64,000 nucleotides of DNA from Streptomyces zhaozhouensis (GTDB lineage: Bacteria; Actinomycetota; Actinomycetes; Streptomycetales; Streptomycetaceae), in the NCBI RefSeq assembly GCF_900230195.1, contig NZ_OCNE01000004.1, forward strand, positions 186,001 through 250,000, written 5' to 3'. The notes beneath the pieces are model-generated. The model was not told the DNA's origin and did not search any database. It worked only from the letters and a program-made list of their open reading frames with translations. A program made the position numbers and the translations under genes. This document shows, in pieces, positions 57,091 through 64,000 of the stretch (positions are counted from its first letter, which is position 1; each line of letters opens with the position of its first letter).

Positions 57091-59571
57091 TTACGGCTGG
57101 GTGATCCCCTGGCCGATGAACTCGACCCAGTTGACGTTGAGTTCACCGCTGGTCTTGACGAAGTACAGCGGCTCGGAGCCGGTCACCGCCGAGGCGTCGA
57201 CCGGGGCGGTGAAGTCCTGGTAGACCTGCCAGTCCCCGGTGGACTCCAGCTCGAAGGCGGCCACCGTCGGCCCGCTGTCCGGGTCCCCGGTGCGGACCTC
57301 GACCGTCGCGCCCCGCGCGTTGGTCGCGGCGCGCAGCCCGATCTCGTCGATGCCGGTCAGGTGGGTCGGGTCCCAGGCCCACCAGTCGCCGTCCTCGATG
57401 TAGGCGATGTTCTGGCCGCCGCCCGCCGTGTCGCCGGTCTCCTCGACGGCGACGCCCGGGTCGCCCCCGCCGCCGGCCGACTCCAGCCGCCCGGTGGTGT
57501 CGAAGTGCTCGGCCTCGCGGTGCTTGGGCTGGAAGACCAGCACCTCCTGGGTGGTCAGCGCCGGCGCGTCACCGTTGCCCTGGTCGGTGTAGGTGACGGT
57601 CACGGTGCCGAAGATGTTGGCGCCGATGTGGCCCTCGTCCCCGTGCAGCGGGAACTCGCCGGAGCAGCCGTAGTGCAGGTCGTGGCCGTGCGCGTGCTCG
57701 TCGTGGCCGAGCGCGGGCTGGAGCACGACCTGCTCGCAGTCGATCTCGCCGTCCTCCGCGTCGGTGACCGTCACGTCGTAGGCGAGGGTGTCGCCGAAGT
57801 CGAAGAACCCGCCGTTCTCCGGCGAGTTGACGGTGATCTCCGGCGCGGTGTTGCCGGAGACGATCTCCACCGCCGAGTTGGCGCTGGCGCCGTCCGCGTC
57901 GGTCACCGTGAGCCGGGCCGTGTAGCCGCCCGGCTCGGGGTAGGTGAACGAGCCGGCGGGCTCGGTGGAGTCCACGGTGCCGTCGCCGTCGAAGTCCCAG
58001 GCGTAGGTCAGCTCGGTGCCCTCCGGGTCGCTGGAGCCGGCGGAGTCGAAGTTCACCTCGAGCGGCGCGGGTCCCGAGGTGCGGTCGGCGGTCAGCTTGG
58101 CGATCGGGTAGCGGTTGCCGTCGGTGTAGTCGACCCGGTAGACGCCCGAGTCGGTGTTGTCGCCGCCGAAGCCGCTGCCCCACTCGATCACGTACAGCGC
58201 GCCGTCCGGGCCGAACCGCAGGGCGTGCGGCCGGTTGAAGTCCAGGTCCTCCAGGAACCTGGTGACGCTCGTGACCTCGGTCCGGTCCTCGCTGATCCCC
58301 AGCGAGAACATCCGGCTGTCGTTCCAGTCGGCGAAGACCACGGAACCGTCGTACTCCTCGGGCCACTTGCGGTCCGACTCCAGGTCCGGGTCGTAGGCGT
58401 AGGCGCCGGAGGTCATGGGCGCGCCGCTGCCGCCGATCTCGGGCGTGTTGGTGGATGCCTTGCCCATCCACAGCTCCGCCCCGATCGCCGGCGGCAGCTC
58501 GGTGAGCCCGGTGTTGTGCGGCGAGTCGTTGACCGGCGCCGCGCAGTCGAACGCCTCGCCCGAGGTGCCGGAGGCGAAGTCGTAGTCGACGTAGGGGGTG
58601 TTCTCGCCGACGCAGTAGGGCCAGCCGTAGAAGCCGGGCTCGTCGACGATGTTCCACTCCACCCGGCCGTCGGGGCCGCGCTCCTCGTTCGCCGCGCCCG
58701 CGTCGGGGCCGTAGTCGGCGACGTAGAGCCCGTCGGTGTTCGGGTCGACGCCGATCCGGAAGGGGTTGCGGAAGCCCATCGCGTAGATCTCCGCGCGGGC
58801 GTTCTCGGTGCCCTCGGCGAAGAGGTTGCCCTCCGGAACGGTGTAACTCCCGTCGTCCTGCGGGGTGATGCGCAGGATCTTGCCGTTCAGCGAGTCGCTG
58901 TTGGCCGAGGTGCGCTGCGCGTCCCAGGCGGCGCGGTCGTCGCGCTCGTCGATCGGGGTGTAGCCGTCGGAGGCGAACGGGTTGGTGTTGTCGCCGGTCG
59001 CGATGTACAGGTTCCCCTGCGTGTCGAACTCCAGCGAGCCGCCCGCGTGGCAGCACTCCTGCCGCTGCGTCTCCACGGTGAGCAGGACCTGCTCGCTTTC
59101 CATGTCGAGGGTGTCGCCCTCGACGGTGAACCGCGAGACGCGGTCGACCTGTTCGGTCCCGGCGGGCGAGTAGTACAGGTAGAGCCAGCCGTTGTCGGTG
59201 AAGTCCGGGTCGAGGGCGAGGCCGAGCAGGCCGAACTCCTGGCCCACGTAAACCGGGACGGTGCCGGCGGTGGAGACGATGCCGTCCGGGCTGACGAGCT
59301 TCACGTCACCGTTGCGGTCGACGTAGAAGACCCGTCCGTCGTCGGCGATGCCCAACTCCATCGGGTTGCTGGTGTTGTCGTCGAGGGTGACCTTCTCGAA
59401 GCCCTCCTCCAGCGGCTCCGGGCTCGTCTCGTGGTCGTGCCCGGGGTGGGCGGCGGCACTGCCGGCGGTCAGCCCGGCACTGAGGCCGGCGCCGAGCGCC
59501 AGCGTGACCACGACGGCGCCGACCCGCGTCGCCGTCGATCTGAGGAATTGCTGAACTGCGGCTTTCAACAC
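57091..59571 (-). CDS. Secreted PQQ-dependent sugar dehydrogenase with PKD and carbohydrate-binding domains
   Basis: A secreted protein of about 826 residues. Signal peptide: VGAVVVTLALGAGLSAGLTAGSAAAHPG. Then a six-bladed GSDH/sorbosone-dehydrogenase-like propeller (about 45-480; TVPVYVGQEFGLLGLALDPDF, CCHAGGSLEFDTQGNLYIATGD, GFRNPFRIGVDP, GALYVIEWGSG), a PKD domain (about 490-575; PLEVNFDSAGSSDPEGTELTYAWDFDGDG), an Ig-like segment with HDEHAHGHDLHYGCSG, and a C-terminal CBM6-like domain (EAEHFDTTGRLES ... GDWWAWDPTHLTGID). It likely oxidises sugars or glycosides outside the cell. GTG 59571 and TTG 59568 are both possible; GAGGAG is spaced better for TTG. It follows the second ThuA gene in one operon. 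Confidence 0.9.
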   Translation of the reverse strand: MLKAAVQQFLRSTATRVGAVVVTLALGAGLSAGLTAGSAAAHPGHDHETSPEPLEEGFEKVTLDDNTSNPMELGIADDGRVFYVDRNGDVKLVSPDGIVSTAGTVPVYVGQEFGLLGLALDPDFTDNGWLYLYYSPAGTEQVDRVSRFTVEGDTLDMESEQVLLTVETQRQECCHAGGSLEFDTQGNLYIATGDNTNPFASDGYTPIDERDDRAAWDAQRTSANSDSLNGKILRITPQDDGSYTVPEGNLFAEGTENARAEIYAMGFRNPFRIGVDPNTDGLYVADYGPDAGAANEERGPDGRVEWNIVDEPGFYGWPYCVGENTPYVDYDFASGTSGEAFDCAAPVNDSPHNTGLTELPPAIGAELWMGKASTNTPEIGGSGAPMTSGAYAYDPDLESDRKWPEEYDGSVVFADWNDSRMFSLGISEDRTEVTSVTRFLEDLDFNRPHALRFGPDGALYVIEWGSGFGGDNTDSGVYRVDYTDGNRYPIAKLTADRTSGPAPLEVNFDSAGSSDPEGTELTYAWDFDGDGTVDSTEPAGSFTYPEPGGYTARLTVTDADGASANSAVEIVSGNTAPEITVNSPENGGFFDFGDTLAYDVTVTDAEDGEIDCEQVVLQPALGHDEHAHGHDLHYGCSGEFPLHGDEGHIGANIFGTVTVTYTDQGNGDAPALTTQEVLVFQPKHREAEHFDTTGRLESAGGGGDPGVAVEETGDTAGGGQNIAYIEDGDWWAWDPTHLTGIDEIGLRAATNARGATVEVRTGDPDSGPTVAAFELESTGDWQVYQDFTAPVDASAVTGSEPLYFVKTSGELNVNWVEFIGQGITQP

Positions 59572-59698
59572 GGCTCCTCGCAGGGGGGATCTGGTCTCAC
59601 ATGGGGGGTGGGGCGGGTCTCGTCGGGGTGGGGTTGGGAGACGGCGGGGAGAGAGGGCGGGGAGAGGGCTGTTGGGAGGGGCGCGGGAGAGGGCGGGG

Positions 59699-60409
59699 TC
59701 AGCAGGGGCCCGGGGGACGGACGGCCGACGTGTCGCCTCGGGGTTCCGTGGACCGCGCGGCCCACAGCAGCCCCCGCTCGACGAGACCGCGCACCGGTGG
59801 GCTGCGCAGCTCGTCCGGGCCGTGGCCGACGGTGGAGACGAAGACCCGGCCGCGTCCCCAGCGCCTGGTCCACACGGCGGGAACGGCCACGGGGCGCCGT
59901 CGCGTCTCGTCGGCATCGAACGTCACGGTGGCCAGCACGTCGTTGAGCGGGTCACCGTGCACCCAGTAGGGGGCGGACGGCACGTCGAAGGCGCCCGTGC
60001 CGGACAGCACGGGGTGGTCGGCGTGGTCGGGGGTCGGGGTGACGCGTTGGTCGGTCGGCGCGGGCACGTCCCGCACGCGTTGGCCGCCGACCAGCAGCGC
60101 GTAGCCGGGGTCGTCGCGGAAGGCGTCGACGATGCCGCCGTGCCAGCCGGCGAGTCCGGTGCCGGCCCGGACGGCGGCGGCGAGCCCGGCGCTCTCGGCG
60201 GCGGTGATGTCCCCGCCGGTCCAGCACTGGACGATCAGGTCGGTCGCGGTGAGCAGTTTCTCGTCCTCGTAGACCTCCAGCGACTCCTCGACGAGTGTCT
60301 GGAAGCCGTGGGCGGCGAGGAACGGCAGAAAGAGGTTGGTCGACTCCCTGGGCCGGTGGCCCCGCCACCCGCCCCTGACCACCAGCGCCTGCCGCCTTAC
60401 GGGAGCCAT
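59699..60409 (-). CDS. ThuA-domain protein 2
   Basis: A ThuA-family protein of 236 residues, distantly related to the one at 55.1 kb: RRQALVVRGGWRGHRPRESTNLFLPFLAAHGFQ, TATDLIVQCWTGGDITAAESAGLAAAVRAGTGLAGWHGGIVDAFRDDPGYALLVGGQ, DHPVLSGTGAFDVPSAPYWVHGDPLNDVLATV, and VPAVWTRRWGRGRVFVSTVGHGPDEL near the end. ATG 60409 follows AAGGAG. It heads the operon with the PQQ dehydrogenase (127-base gap) and has a LacI-type operator at its promoter. Confidence 0.9.
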   Translation of the reverse strand: MAPVRRQALVVRGGWRGHRPRESTNLFLPFLAAHGFQTLVEESLEVYEDEKLLTATDLIVQCWTGGDITAAESAGLAAAVRAGTGLAGWHGGIVDAFRDDPGYALLVGGQRVRDVPAPTDQRVTPTPDHADHPVLSGTGAFDVPSAPYWVHGDPLNDVLATVTFDADETRRRPVAVPAVWTRRWGRGRVFVSTVGHGPDELRSPPVRGLVERGLLWAARSTEPRGDTSAVRPPGPC

Positions 60410-60452
60410 AGGGTCCCCGCTCCTTCCGCCGTGTCACCCGCCGGCTCGAAAA

Positions 60453-60509
60453 GTTTCGAAAGAAACCGCTTGCAGTGAGGACGATAGGAAGCGGGTGAAG
60501 GGGCGTCAA
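60453..60509 (-). promoter_or_regulatory. Promoter and LacI-type operator of the ThuA2/PQQ-dehydrogenase operon
   Basis: On the minus strand TTGACG (60509-60504) and TATCGT (60486-60481) are 17 bases apart. GGTTTCTTTCGAAAC (60467-60453) follows just after the expected start of transcription. It matches GGTTCTTTGCGAAAC of the ThuA1 promoter at 12 of 15 positions, in the same orientation relative to its gene. Confidence 0.7.
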
Positions 60510-60588
60510 GGCTCCGTACGGGGTTTATTTGCGCGGTGGCACCGGCCATGGCGGGACGGTCGCGGCCGGGGCCCGGCCGATCCCCGAC

Positions 60589-62091
60589 TCAGCGTCGGGG
60601 CAGGGAGAGCGCGCATCCGGCGAAGGCGACGGCGAACACGGCCTGGACGCACATGCAGACCGCCAGCGCGTGCGTGTAGGACTGGGCGGTCGCGGCCGTG
60701 GAGCCGTTCAGCGACGCGCTGAGCACTCCTCCCGCGACGGCGATGCCCAGGCCCATCGCGGCCTGCTGGGTGGTCTGGAGCACGCCGGACGCGGCCCCCG
60801 CGATCACCGGGGGAACGTCCGCGATCATCGCTCCGACGAGCGGCCCGAACATGAGGGCCTGGCCGACACCGACCCCGACGAGGAGGGTGGCGAAGACCCA
60901 CGAGTCCAGGCCGTCGTCCCGCAGGAACACGGAGGCCGCCGTGGCGCTCAGCAACGTGGCCTGCACGAGTCCGCCGACGGCGAGGAGCCTGCGGAACCCG
61001 AAGCGGGGCGCGAGCCTCCCCGACCAGATCGACACGGTGAGGAAGACCAGGGAGAAGGGCAGCAGCACGAGCGCCGCGCGCATGGCGGACCAGCCGAGCC
61101 CGGTCTGGGTGGAGAGCGCGTAGAGGAAGGTGAACGCGCCGAACGCGGACTGGAGCATCCACGCCATCAGCAGCCCGATCCGGTACGAGCCGAGACGGAA
61201 CAGCGGCGGGGGGACGAGAGGAACGCGGTCGCCGCGATGCAGCCGCCTCTGCCACCACCAGAAGGTCCGGAACAGCACCGGCGTCGCCCCCAACGACGCC
61301 CAGCACCAGGCCGGCCAACCCAGGGCGCCGCCCTGCGAGACCGGGAGCATGAGCGCCATGAGCGCGAGCCCGAGCAGCACCGTCCCGACCAGGTCGAGCG
61401 ACCTGTGGCCCGGGGCGCTCGTGTCGGGCAGCCAGCGCAGCGCGGCTCCGAACGCGAGGGCGCCCAGGAGCGCGCTCATCGCGAAGACCGTGCGCCAGGG
61501 GGCACCGAGAAGGGAGACGGACAGCGACATGCCGCCGAGAACCTGACCGATCGCGGTGGCCCCGCCCGCGGTCGCGCCGAACAGGGCCACCGCCCTGGCG
61601 CGTTCACGTCCCTGGGTGGTCGCCGTGATCGTCGCGAGCACCTGGGGAACCATGGCCGCCGCGGACATCCCGGTCAGCGCGCGTGCGGCCGTCAACACGG
61701 CGATGTCGGGGGCGAGGGTCGCGGCCAGGGAGAACAGGGAGAAGCCGGCCATGCCCGCCAGAAAGAGCCTGCGTCGCCCGTAGAGGTCGCCGAGCCGGCC
61801 CCCGAGAACCATGGGCACGGCGAACCCCAACGCGTACACGGACACCACCAGCGACTGTTCGGCCGCCGTCGCCCCCAGCGAAGCGCCGATGTCGGGGACG
61901 GCGATGCCCGCCGCCGCGAAGCTCACCACCGACAGCAGCAGCGCCGAGAGCGTCACCAGCAGCCGTCCCGTTCCCAGCGCCGGTGGCGAAGGCTCCGCGG
62001 GGGCCGGTCGGGGCGCCGCGCTCTCGTTCTCGCCGCGTGGGGCGCCCGGATGGGAGGAGACACCGCCGTGCGGTGCGGAGGAGGTGGTCAT
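60589..62091 (-). CDS. MFS drug-efflux transporter (DHA2/EmrB-QacA type)
   Basis: A membrane protein of 500 residues with about 14 hydrophobic segments, the DHA2 layout. A Pro/Ala-rich cytoplasmic start of 40 residues precedes TM1 (LLVTLSALLLSVVSFAAAGIAVPDI). LGGRLGDLYGRRRLFLAGM is the loop 2-3 motif, and GATAGGATAIGQVLGGMSLSVSLLGAPWRTVFAM is motif C of antiporters. Expected to export a drug or metabolite in exchange for protons. It is divergent from an XRE regulator 104 bases away, which probably controls it. Confidence 0.9.
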   Translation of the reverse strand: MTTSSAPHGGVSSHPGAPRGENESAAPRPAPAEPSPPALGTGRLLVTLSALLLSVVSFAAAGIAVPDIGASLGATAAEQSLVVSVYALGFAVPMVLGGRLGDLYGRRRLFLAGMAGFSLFSLAATLAPDIAVLTAARALTGMSAAAMVPQVLATITATTQGRERARAVALFGATAGGATAIGQVLGGMSLSVSLLGAPWRTVFAMSALLGALAFGAALRWLPDTSAPGHRSLDLVGTVLLGLALMALMLPVSQGGALGWPAWCWASLGATPVLFRTFWWWQRRLHRGDRVPLVPPPLFRLGSYRIGLLMAWMLQSAFGAFTFLYALSTQTGLGWSAMRAALVLLPFSLVFLTVSIWSGRLAPRFGFRRLLAVGGLVQATLLSATAASVFLRDDGLDSWVFATLLVGVGVGQALMFGPLVGAMIADVPPVIAGAASGVLQTTQQAAMGLGIAVAGGVLSASLNGSTAATAQSYTHALAVCMCVQAVFAVAFAGCALSLPRR

Positions 62092-62194
62092 ACCGTCGAC
62101 CCTGGACGGCGGCGTGTGCCGTCACCAGAAGCCCGTTCATGGGGGTACCGGCCACTACCTGGATAGCGCGCGTGCCGTGCGGGAGGATGCGGAC

Positions 62195-63046
62195 GTGACA
62201 GAGGCGAGACCGGCCGCGGTCCGGCGAGAACTCGGTGACTTCCTCCGCAGCCGGCGCGAACGCGTGACCCCGCGGCAGGTGGGCCTCCCCGCCACGGGGC
62301 GGCGGCGGACACCCGGGCTGCGGCGCGAGGAGGTCGCGGTGCCCGCGGGGGTCGGTGTCACCTGGTACACCTGGTTGGAACAGGGGCGGGACATCAACGT
62401 CAGCCCACATGTCCTCCAGGCGGTGGCCCGCGTCCTGCGACTGGACGACGTCGAGAGACGGCATCTGCACCGGCTCGCCGGACCAAGAGCGCCGGAACCC
62501 GGACCCCCCGAGTGCGAACCGGGCCTCACCGCGGCGTTCCGCCCCGTCCTGGACAAGCTCGACCCGTTCCCGGCGTGCCTGCAGACGCCGGTGTTCGACG
62601 TGGTGGCGTACAACCGCGCCTATCGCTTTCTCTTCACCGACATGGACCTCGTCCCACCGGGCGAGCGCAACTGCGCGGTGCGGTTCTTCACGGCCCCCGA
62701 CTGGCGAGCGCGCTACACCGACGGTGATCTGGTGGCCGCCCGGATGGTCGCGAGGATGCGCGCCGAGATCGGCACCGACCTCGGCGCCCCCGCCGCCGCC
62801 AAGGTCGTCGGTGAACTGCGGGAGCGGTCGGAGGAGTTCGCCCGGCTGTGGGCCCGCCACGACGTGCTGCCCCAGCGGTACGAGACGAAGCGGCTGGAGA
62901 ACCCCCTCGTCGGGCAGCTCCGGCTGCACTTCGTCACCACCGACGTGGCCGGGACGGGACACCGGATGACCGTGATGACACCGGTCGACGAGTCCACCTC
63001 CCGGCGGTTGTCCCGGTTGGCGGAGCTCACCGGCGGGGCCGGCTGA
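62195..63046 (+). CDS. XRE-family regulator with MmyB-like ligand domain
   Basis: A regulator of 283 residues. HTH: RRELGDFLRSRRERVTPRQVGLP ... GLRREEVAVPAGVGVTWYTWLEQGRDINVSPHVLQAVARVLRLDDVERRHLHRLAG (about 8-93). C-terminal MmyB-like PAS-type domain: DKLDPFPACLQTPVFDVVAYNRAYRFLFTDMD, NCAVRFFTAPDWRARY, LRERSEEFARLWARHDV and GQLRLHFVTTDVAGTGHRMTVMTPVD. Members of this actinomycete family bind fatty acids or related ligands. The GTG has GGGAGG upstream. It is divergent from the MFS exporter gene, its likely target. Confidence 0.9.
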   Translation: MTEARPAAVRRELGDFLRSRRERVTPRQVGLPATGRRRTPGLRREEVAVPAGVGVTWYTWLEQGRDINVSPHVLQAVARVLRLDDVERRHLHRLAGPRAPEPGPPECEPGLTAAFRPVLDKLDPFPACLQTPVFDVVAYNRAYRFLFTDMDLVPPGERNCAVRFFTAPDWRARYTDGDLVAARMVARMRAEIGTDLGAPAAAKVVGELRERSEEFARLWARHDVLPQRYETKRLENPLVGQLRLHFVTTDVAGTGHRMTVMTPVDESTSRRLSRLAELTGGAG

Positions 63047-63079
63047 CGGCGGTCGGCCGCGCGGGCGCCGGCGCCCGGG

Positions 63080-63277
63080 TCAGGCGGGCCAGTAGCTGGT
63101 GCGCCAGGCGTGGGGGCCCGGCGCCGGAAGGGGGCGGGGCGGCGTGGGGGCGCCCCACGCGTCGGCCCGCGCCGGCTCCCGCGCCGCCGCCGCGCGCCCG
63201 CGCACGGCGGCCAGCGTCGCCGTGATGGCGGCGGCCAACTCCTCGGGCGTCGGGTTACCCCGGACAACGGTGATCAC
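63080..63277 (-). CDS. pccE: Acyl-CoA carboxylase epsilon subunit
   Basis: A 65-residue accessory subunit that enhances association of alpha and beta subunits in Streptomyces propionyl-CoA carboxylase. The start is diagnostic: VRGNPTPEELAAAITATLAAVRGRAAAA; the end, HAWRTSYWPA, is the usual SAWR...-type tail. GTG 63277 follows AAAGGG. It lies 130 bases after pccB on the same strand, behind a strong hairpin and a 16-bp tandem repeat. Confidence 0.9.
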   Translation of the reverse strand: MITVVRGNPTPEELAAAITATLAAVRGRAAAAREPARADAWGAPTPPRPLPAPGPHAWRTSYWPA

Positions 63278-63288
63278 AGACGGACCCT

Positions 63289-63320
63289 TTCAACCACTTA
63301 CGAATTCAACCACTCACGAA
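63289..63320. repeat. 16-bp tandem direct repeat before pccE
   Basis: TTCAACCACTTACGAA is followed directly by TTCAACCACTCACGAA (15 of 16 identical). The two units end 11 bases before the pccE GTG, are much AT-richer than their surroundings and could be protein-binding sites or a promoter. Confidence 0.85.
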
Positions 63321-63331
63321 CGGACGGTTCT

Positions 63332-63370
63332 CCGGCCGCTGCCGCCGCCCGCGACGGCGGCAGCGGCCGG
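63332..63370 (-). terminator. Attenuator hairpin between pccB and pccE
   Basis: A perfect 16-bp stem (63332-63347 with 63355-63370) around a seven-base loop, without a T run. Like the hairpin after the Bmp gene, it lies inside an operon after a gene whose product is needed in excess. Confidence 0.65.
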
Positions 63371-63407
63371 CCCCGGAAAGCCAGGCGGCGGCGTCGAGCG
63401 TCTCCCG

Positions 63408-64000
63408 TCACAACGGGATATTGCCGTGCTTCTTCGGCGGCAGCTGCGCCCGCTTGCCGCGCAGCGCGCGCAGCCCGCGCACGATCTGCCGTCGGGTCTC
63501 GGACGGCGCGATCACCGCGTCCACATAGCCGCGTTCCGCCGCGACATACGGGTTGAGCAGCGCCGACTCGTACTCGGCGGTCAGCCGCGCCCGTTCCGCC
63601 TCGCGTTCGGGACCCTCCTCGATGCCGGCGAGCGTCCGCCGGTGAACGATGTTGACCGCGCCCTGCGCGCCCATGACCGCGATCTGCGCGGTGGGCCAGG
63701 CCAGGTTGAGGTCGGCGCCCAGGTGCTTGGAGCCCATCACGTCGTAGGCGCCGCCGAACGCCTTGCGGGTGATCACCGTGATCAGCGGCACCGTCGCCTC
63801 CGCGTAGGCGAAGATCAGCTTGGCGCCGCGCCGGATGATCCCCTGGAACTCCTGCTCGGTGCCGGGCAGAAAGCCGGGCACGTCGACGAAGGTCAGCACC
63901 GGCACGTTGAACGCGTCGCAGGTGCGGACGAAGCGCGCCGCCTTCTCCGAGGCGTGGATGTCCAGGCAACCGGCGAACTGCATCGGCTGGTTGGCGACGA
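63408..64000 (-). CDS. pccB: Propionyl-CoA carboxylase beta subunit, 3' part
   Basis: The C-terminal portion (about 197 residues) of the carboxyltransferase; the 5' part lies beyond the window. Visible: [111 protein letters not shown] and [23 protein letters not shown], ending [10 protein letters not shown]. These are the oxyanion-hole and biotin-pocket regions of the crotonase-like carboxyltransferase. It transfers CO2 from biotin on AccA2 to propionyl-CoA, giving methylmalonyl-CoA. Confidence 0.95.
   Translation of the reverse strand, partial: VANQPMQFAGCLDIHASEKAARFVRTCDAFNVPVLTFVDVPGFLPGTEQEFQGIIRRGAKLIFAYAEATVPLITVITRKAFGGAYDVMGSKHLGADLNLAWPTAQIAVMGAQGAVNIVHRRTLAGIEEGPEREAERARLTAEYESALLNPYVAAERGYVDAVIAPSETRRQIVRGLRALRGKRAQLPPKKHGNIPL

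Overview
The window is about 64 kb of very GC-rich DNA with GTG and TTG starts, strong third-position GC and many actinomycete families. It looks like a Streptomyces (or close relative) chromosome core. From memory, the order adenosine deaminase / AfsQ2-AfsQ1-SigQ / DeoC / phosphomutase / PNP / DeoR regulator / AccA2 / Maf / PccE-PccB matches the S. coelicolor SCO4880-SCO4926 neighbourhood. I inferred this from the proteins and ran no search.

Layout. (1) 0.3-1.1 kb: an ECF-type sigma factor, then a run of hairpins ending in an intrinsic terminator (candidate small RNA). (2) 1.3-6.1 kb: a four-gene nonulosonic-acid wall-polymer cluster: DUF6716 glycosyltransferase, NeuA-HAD fusion, NeuB, and a polysialyltransferase-like protein. 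(3) 6.1-15.1 kb: an M20 amidohydrolase, then a nucleoside uptake and catabolism operon (Bmp lipoprotein, ABC ATPase, two permeases, cytidine deaminase, thymidine phosphorylase). (4) 15.1-22.7 kb: AhpD-like protein, MgtE with a structured leader, methyltransferase, amidohydrolase, a hypothetical, and a divergent MFS/LysR pair. (5) 22.7-29.9 kb: repeat-rich spacer, adenosine deaminase, small secreted protein, VanZ protein, then lipoprotein-afsQ2-afsQ1 divergent from sigQ. (6) 30-33.4 kb: an accessory island with a DUF397/XRE-DUF5753/DUF6879 module and an opposing small operon with a zinc-ribbon-like protein. (7) 33.5-45.7 kb: deoC with two aldehyde dehydrogenases, PH protein, SLC13 transporter, phosphomutase, PNP, GGCT-like protein, quinone-reductase-like flavoprotein, DeoR regulator. 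(8) 45.8-49 kb: AccA2, membrane protein, Maf. (9) 49.4-63 kb: accessory genes, including a pseudokinase-beta-propeller protein, HxlR/SnoaL pair, arginase-like protein, a LacI-controlled ThuA/Gfo-Idh/PQQ-dehydrogenase locus and an MFS/XRE pair. (10) 63-64 kb: pccE and the 3' part of pccB.

Main new idea. The perfect palindrome CTACGCGCGTAG lies in the promoters of add, deoC and PNP, with a 10/12 version in front of the nucleoside transporter operon. It therefore links import, deamination, phosphorolysis, pentose isomerisation, aldol cleavage and acetaldehyde oxidation into one regulon. The DeoR-family gene at 44.8 kb is the obvious local candidate regulator. A second regulatory circuit is visible at 54.8-60.5 kb: two operons share a TTGACG-N17-TAnnnT promoter followed by a near-identical GGTT(T)CTTT-CGAAAC element beside a LacI-family gene. 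Many genes in the window also show a -10-like TAnnnT 5-7 nt before a start codon, suggesting leaderless mRNAs.
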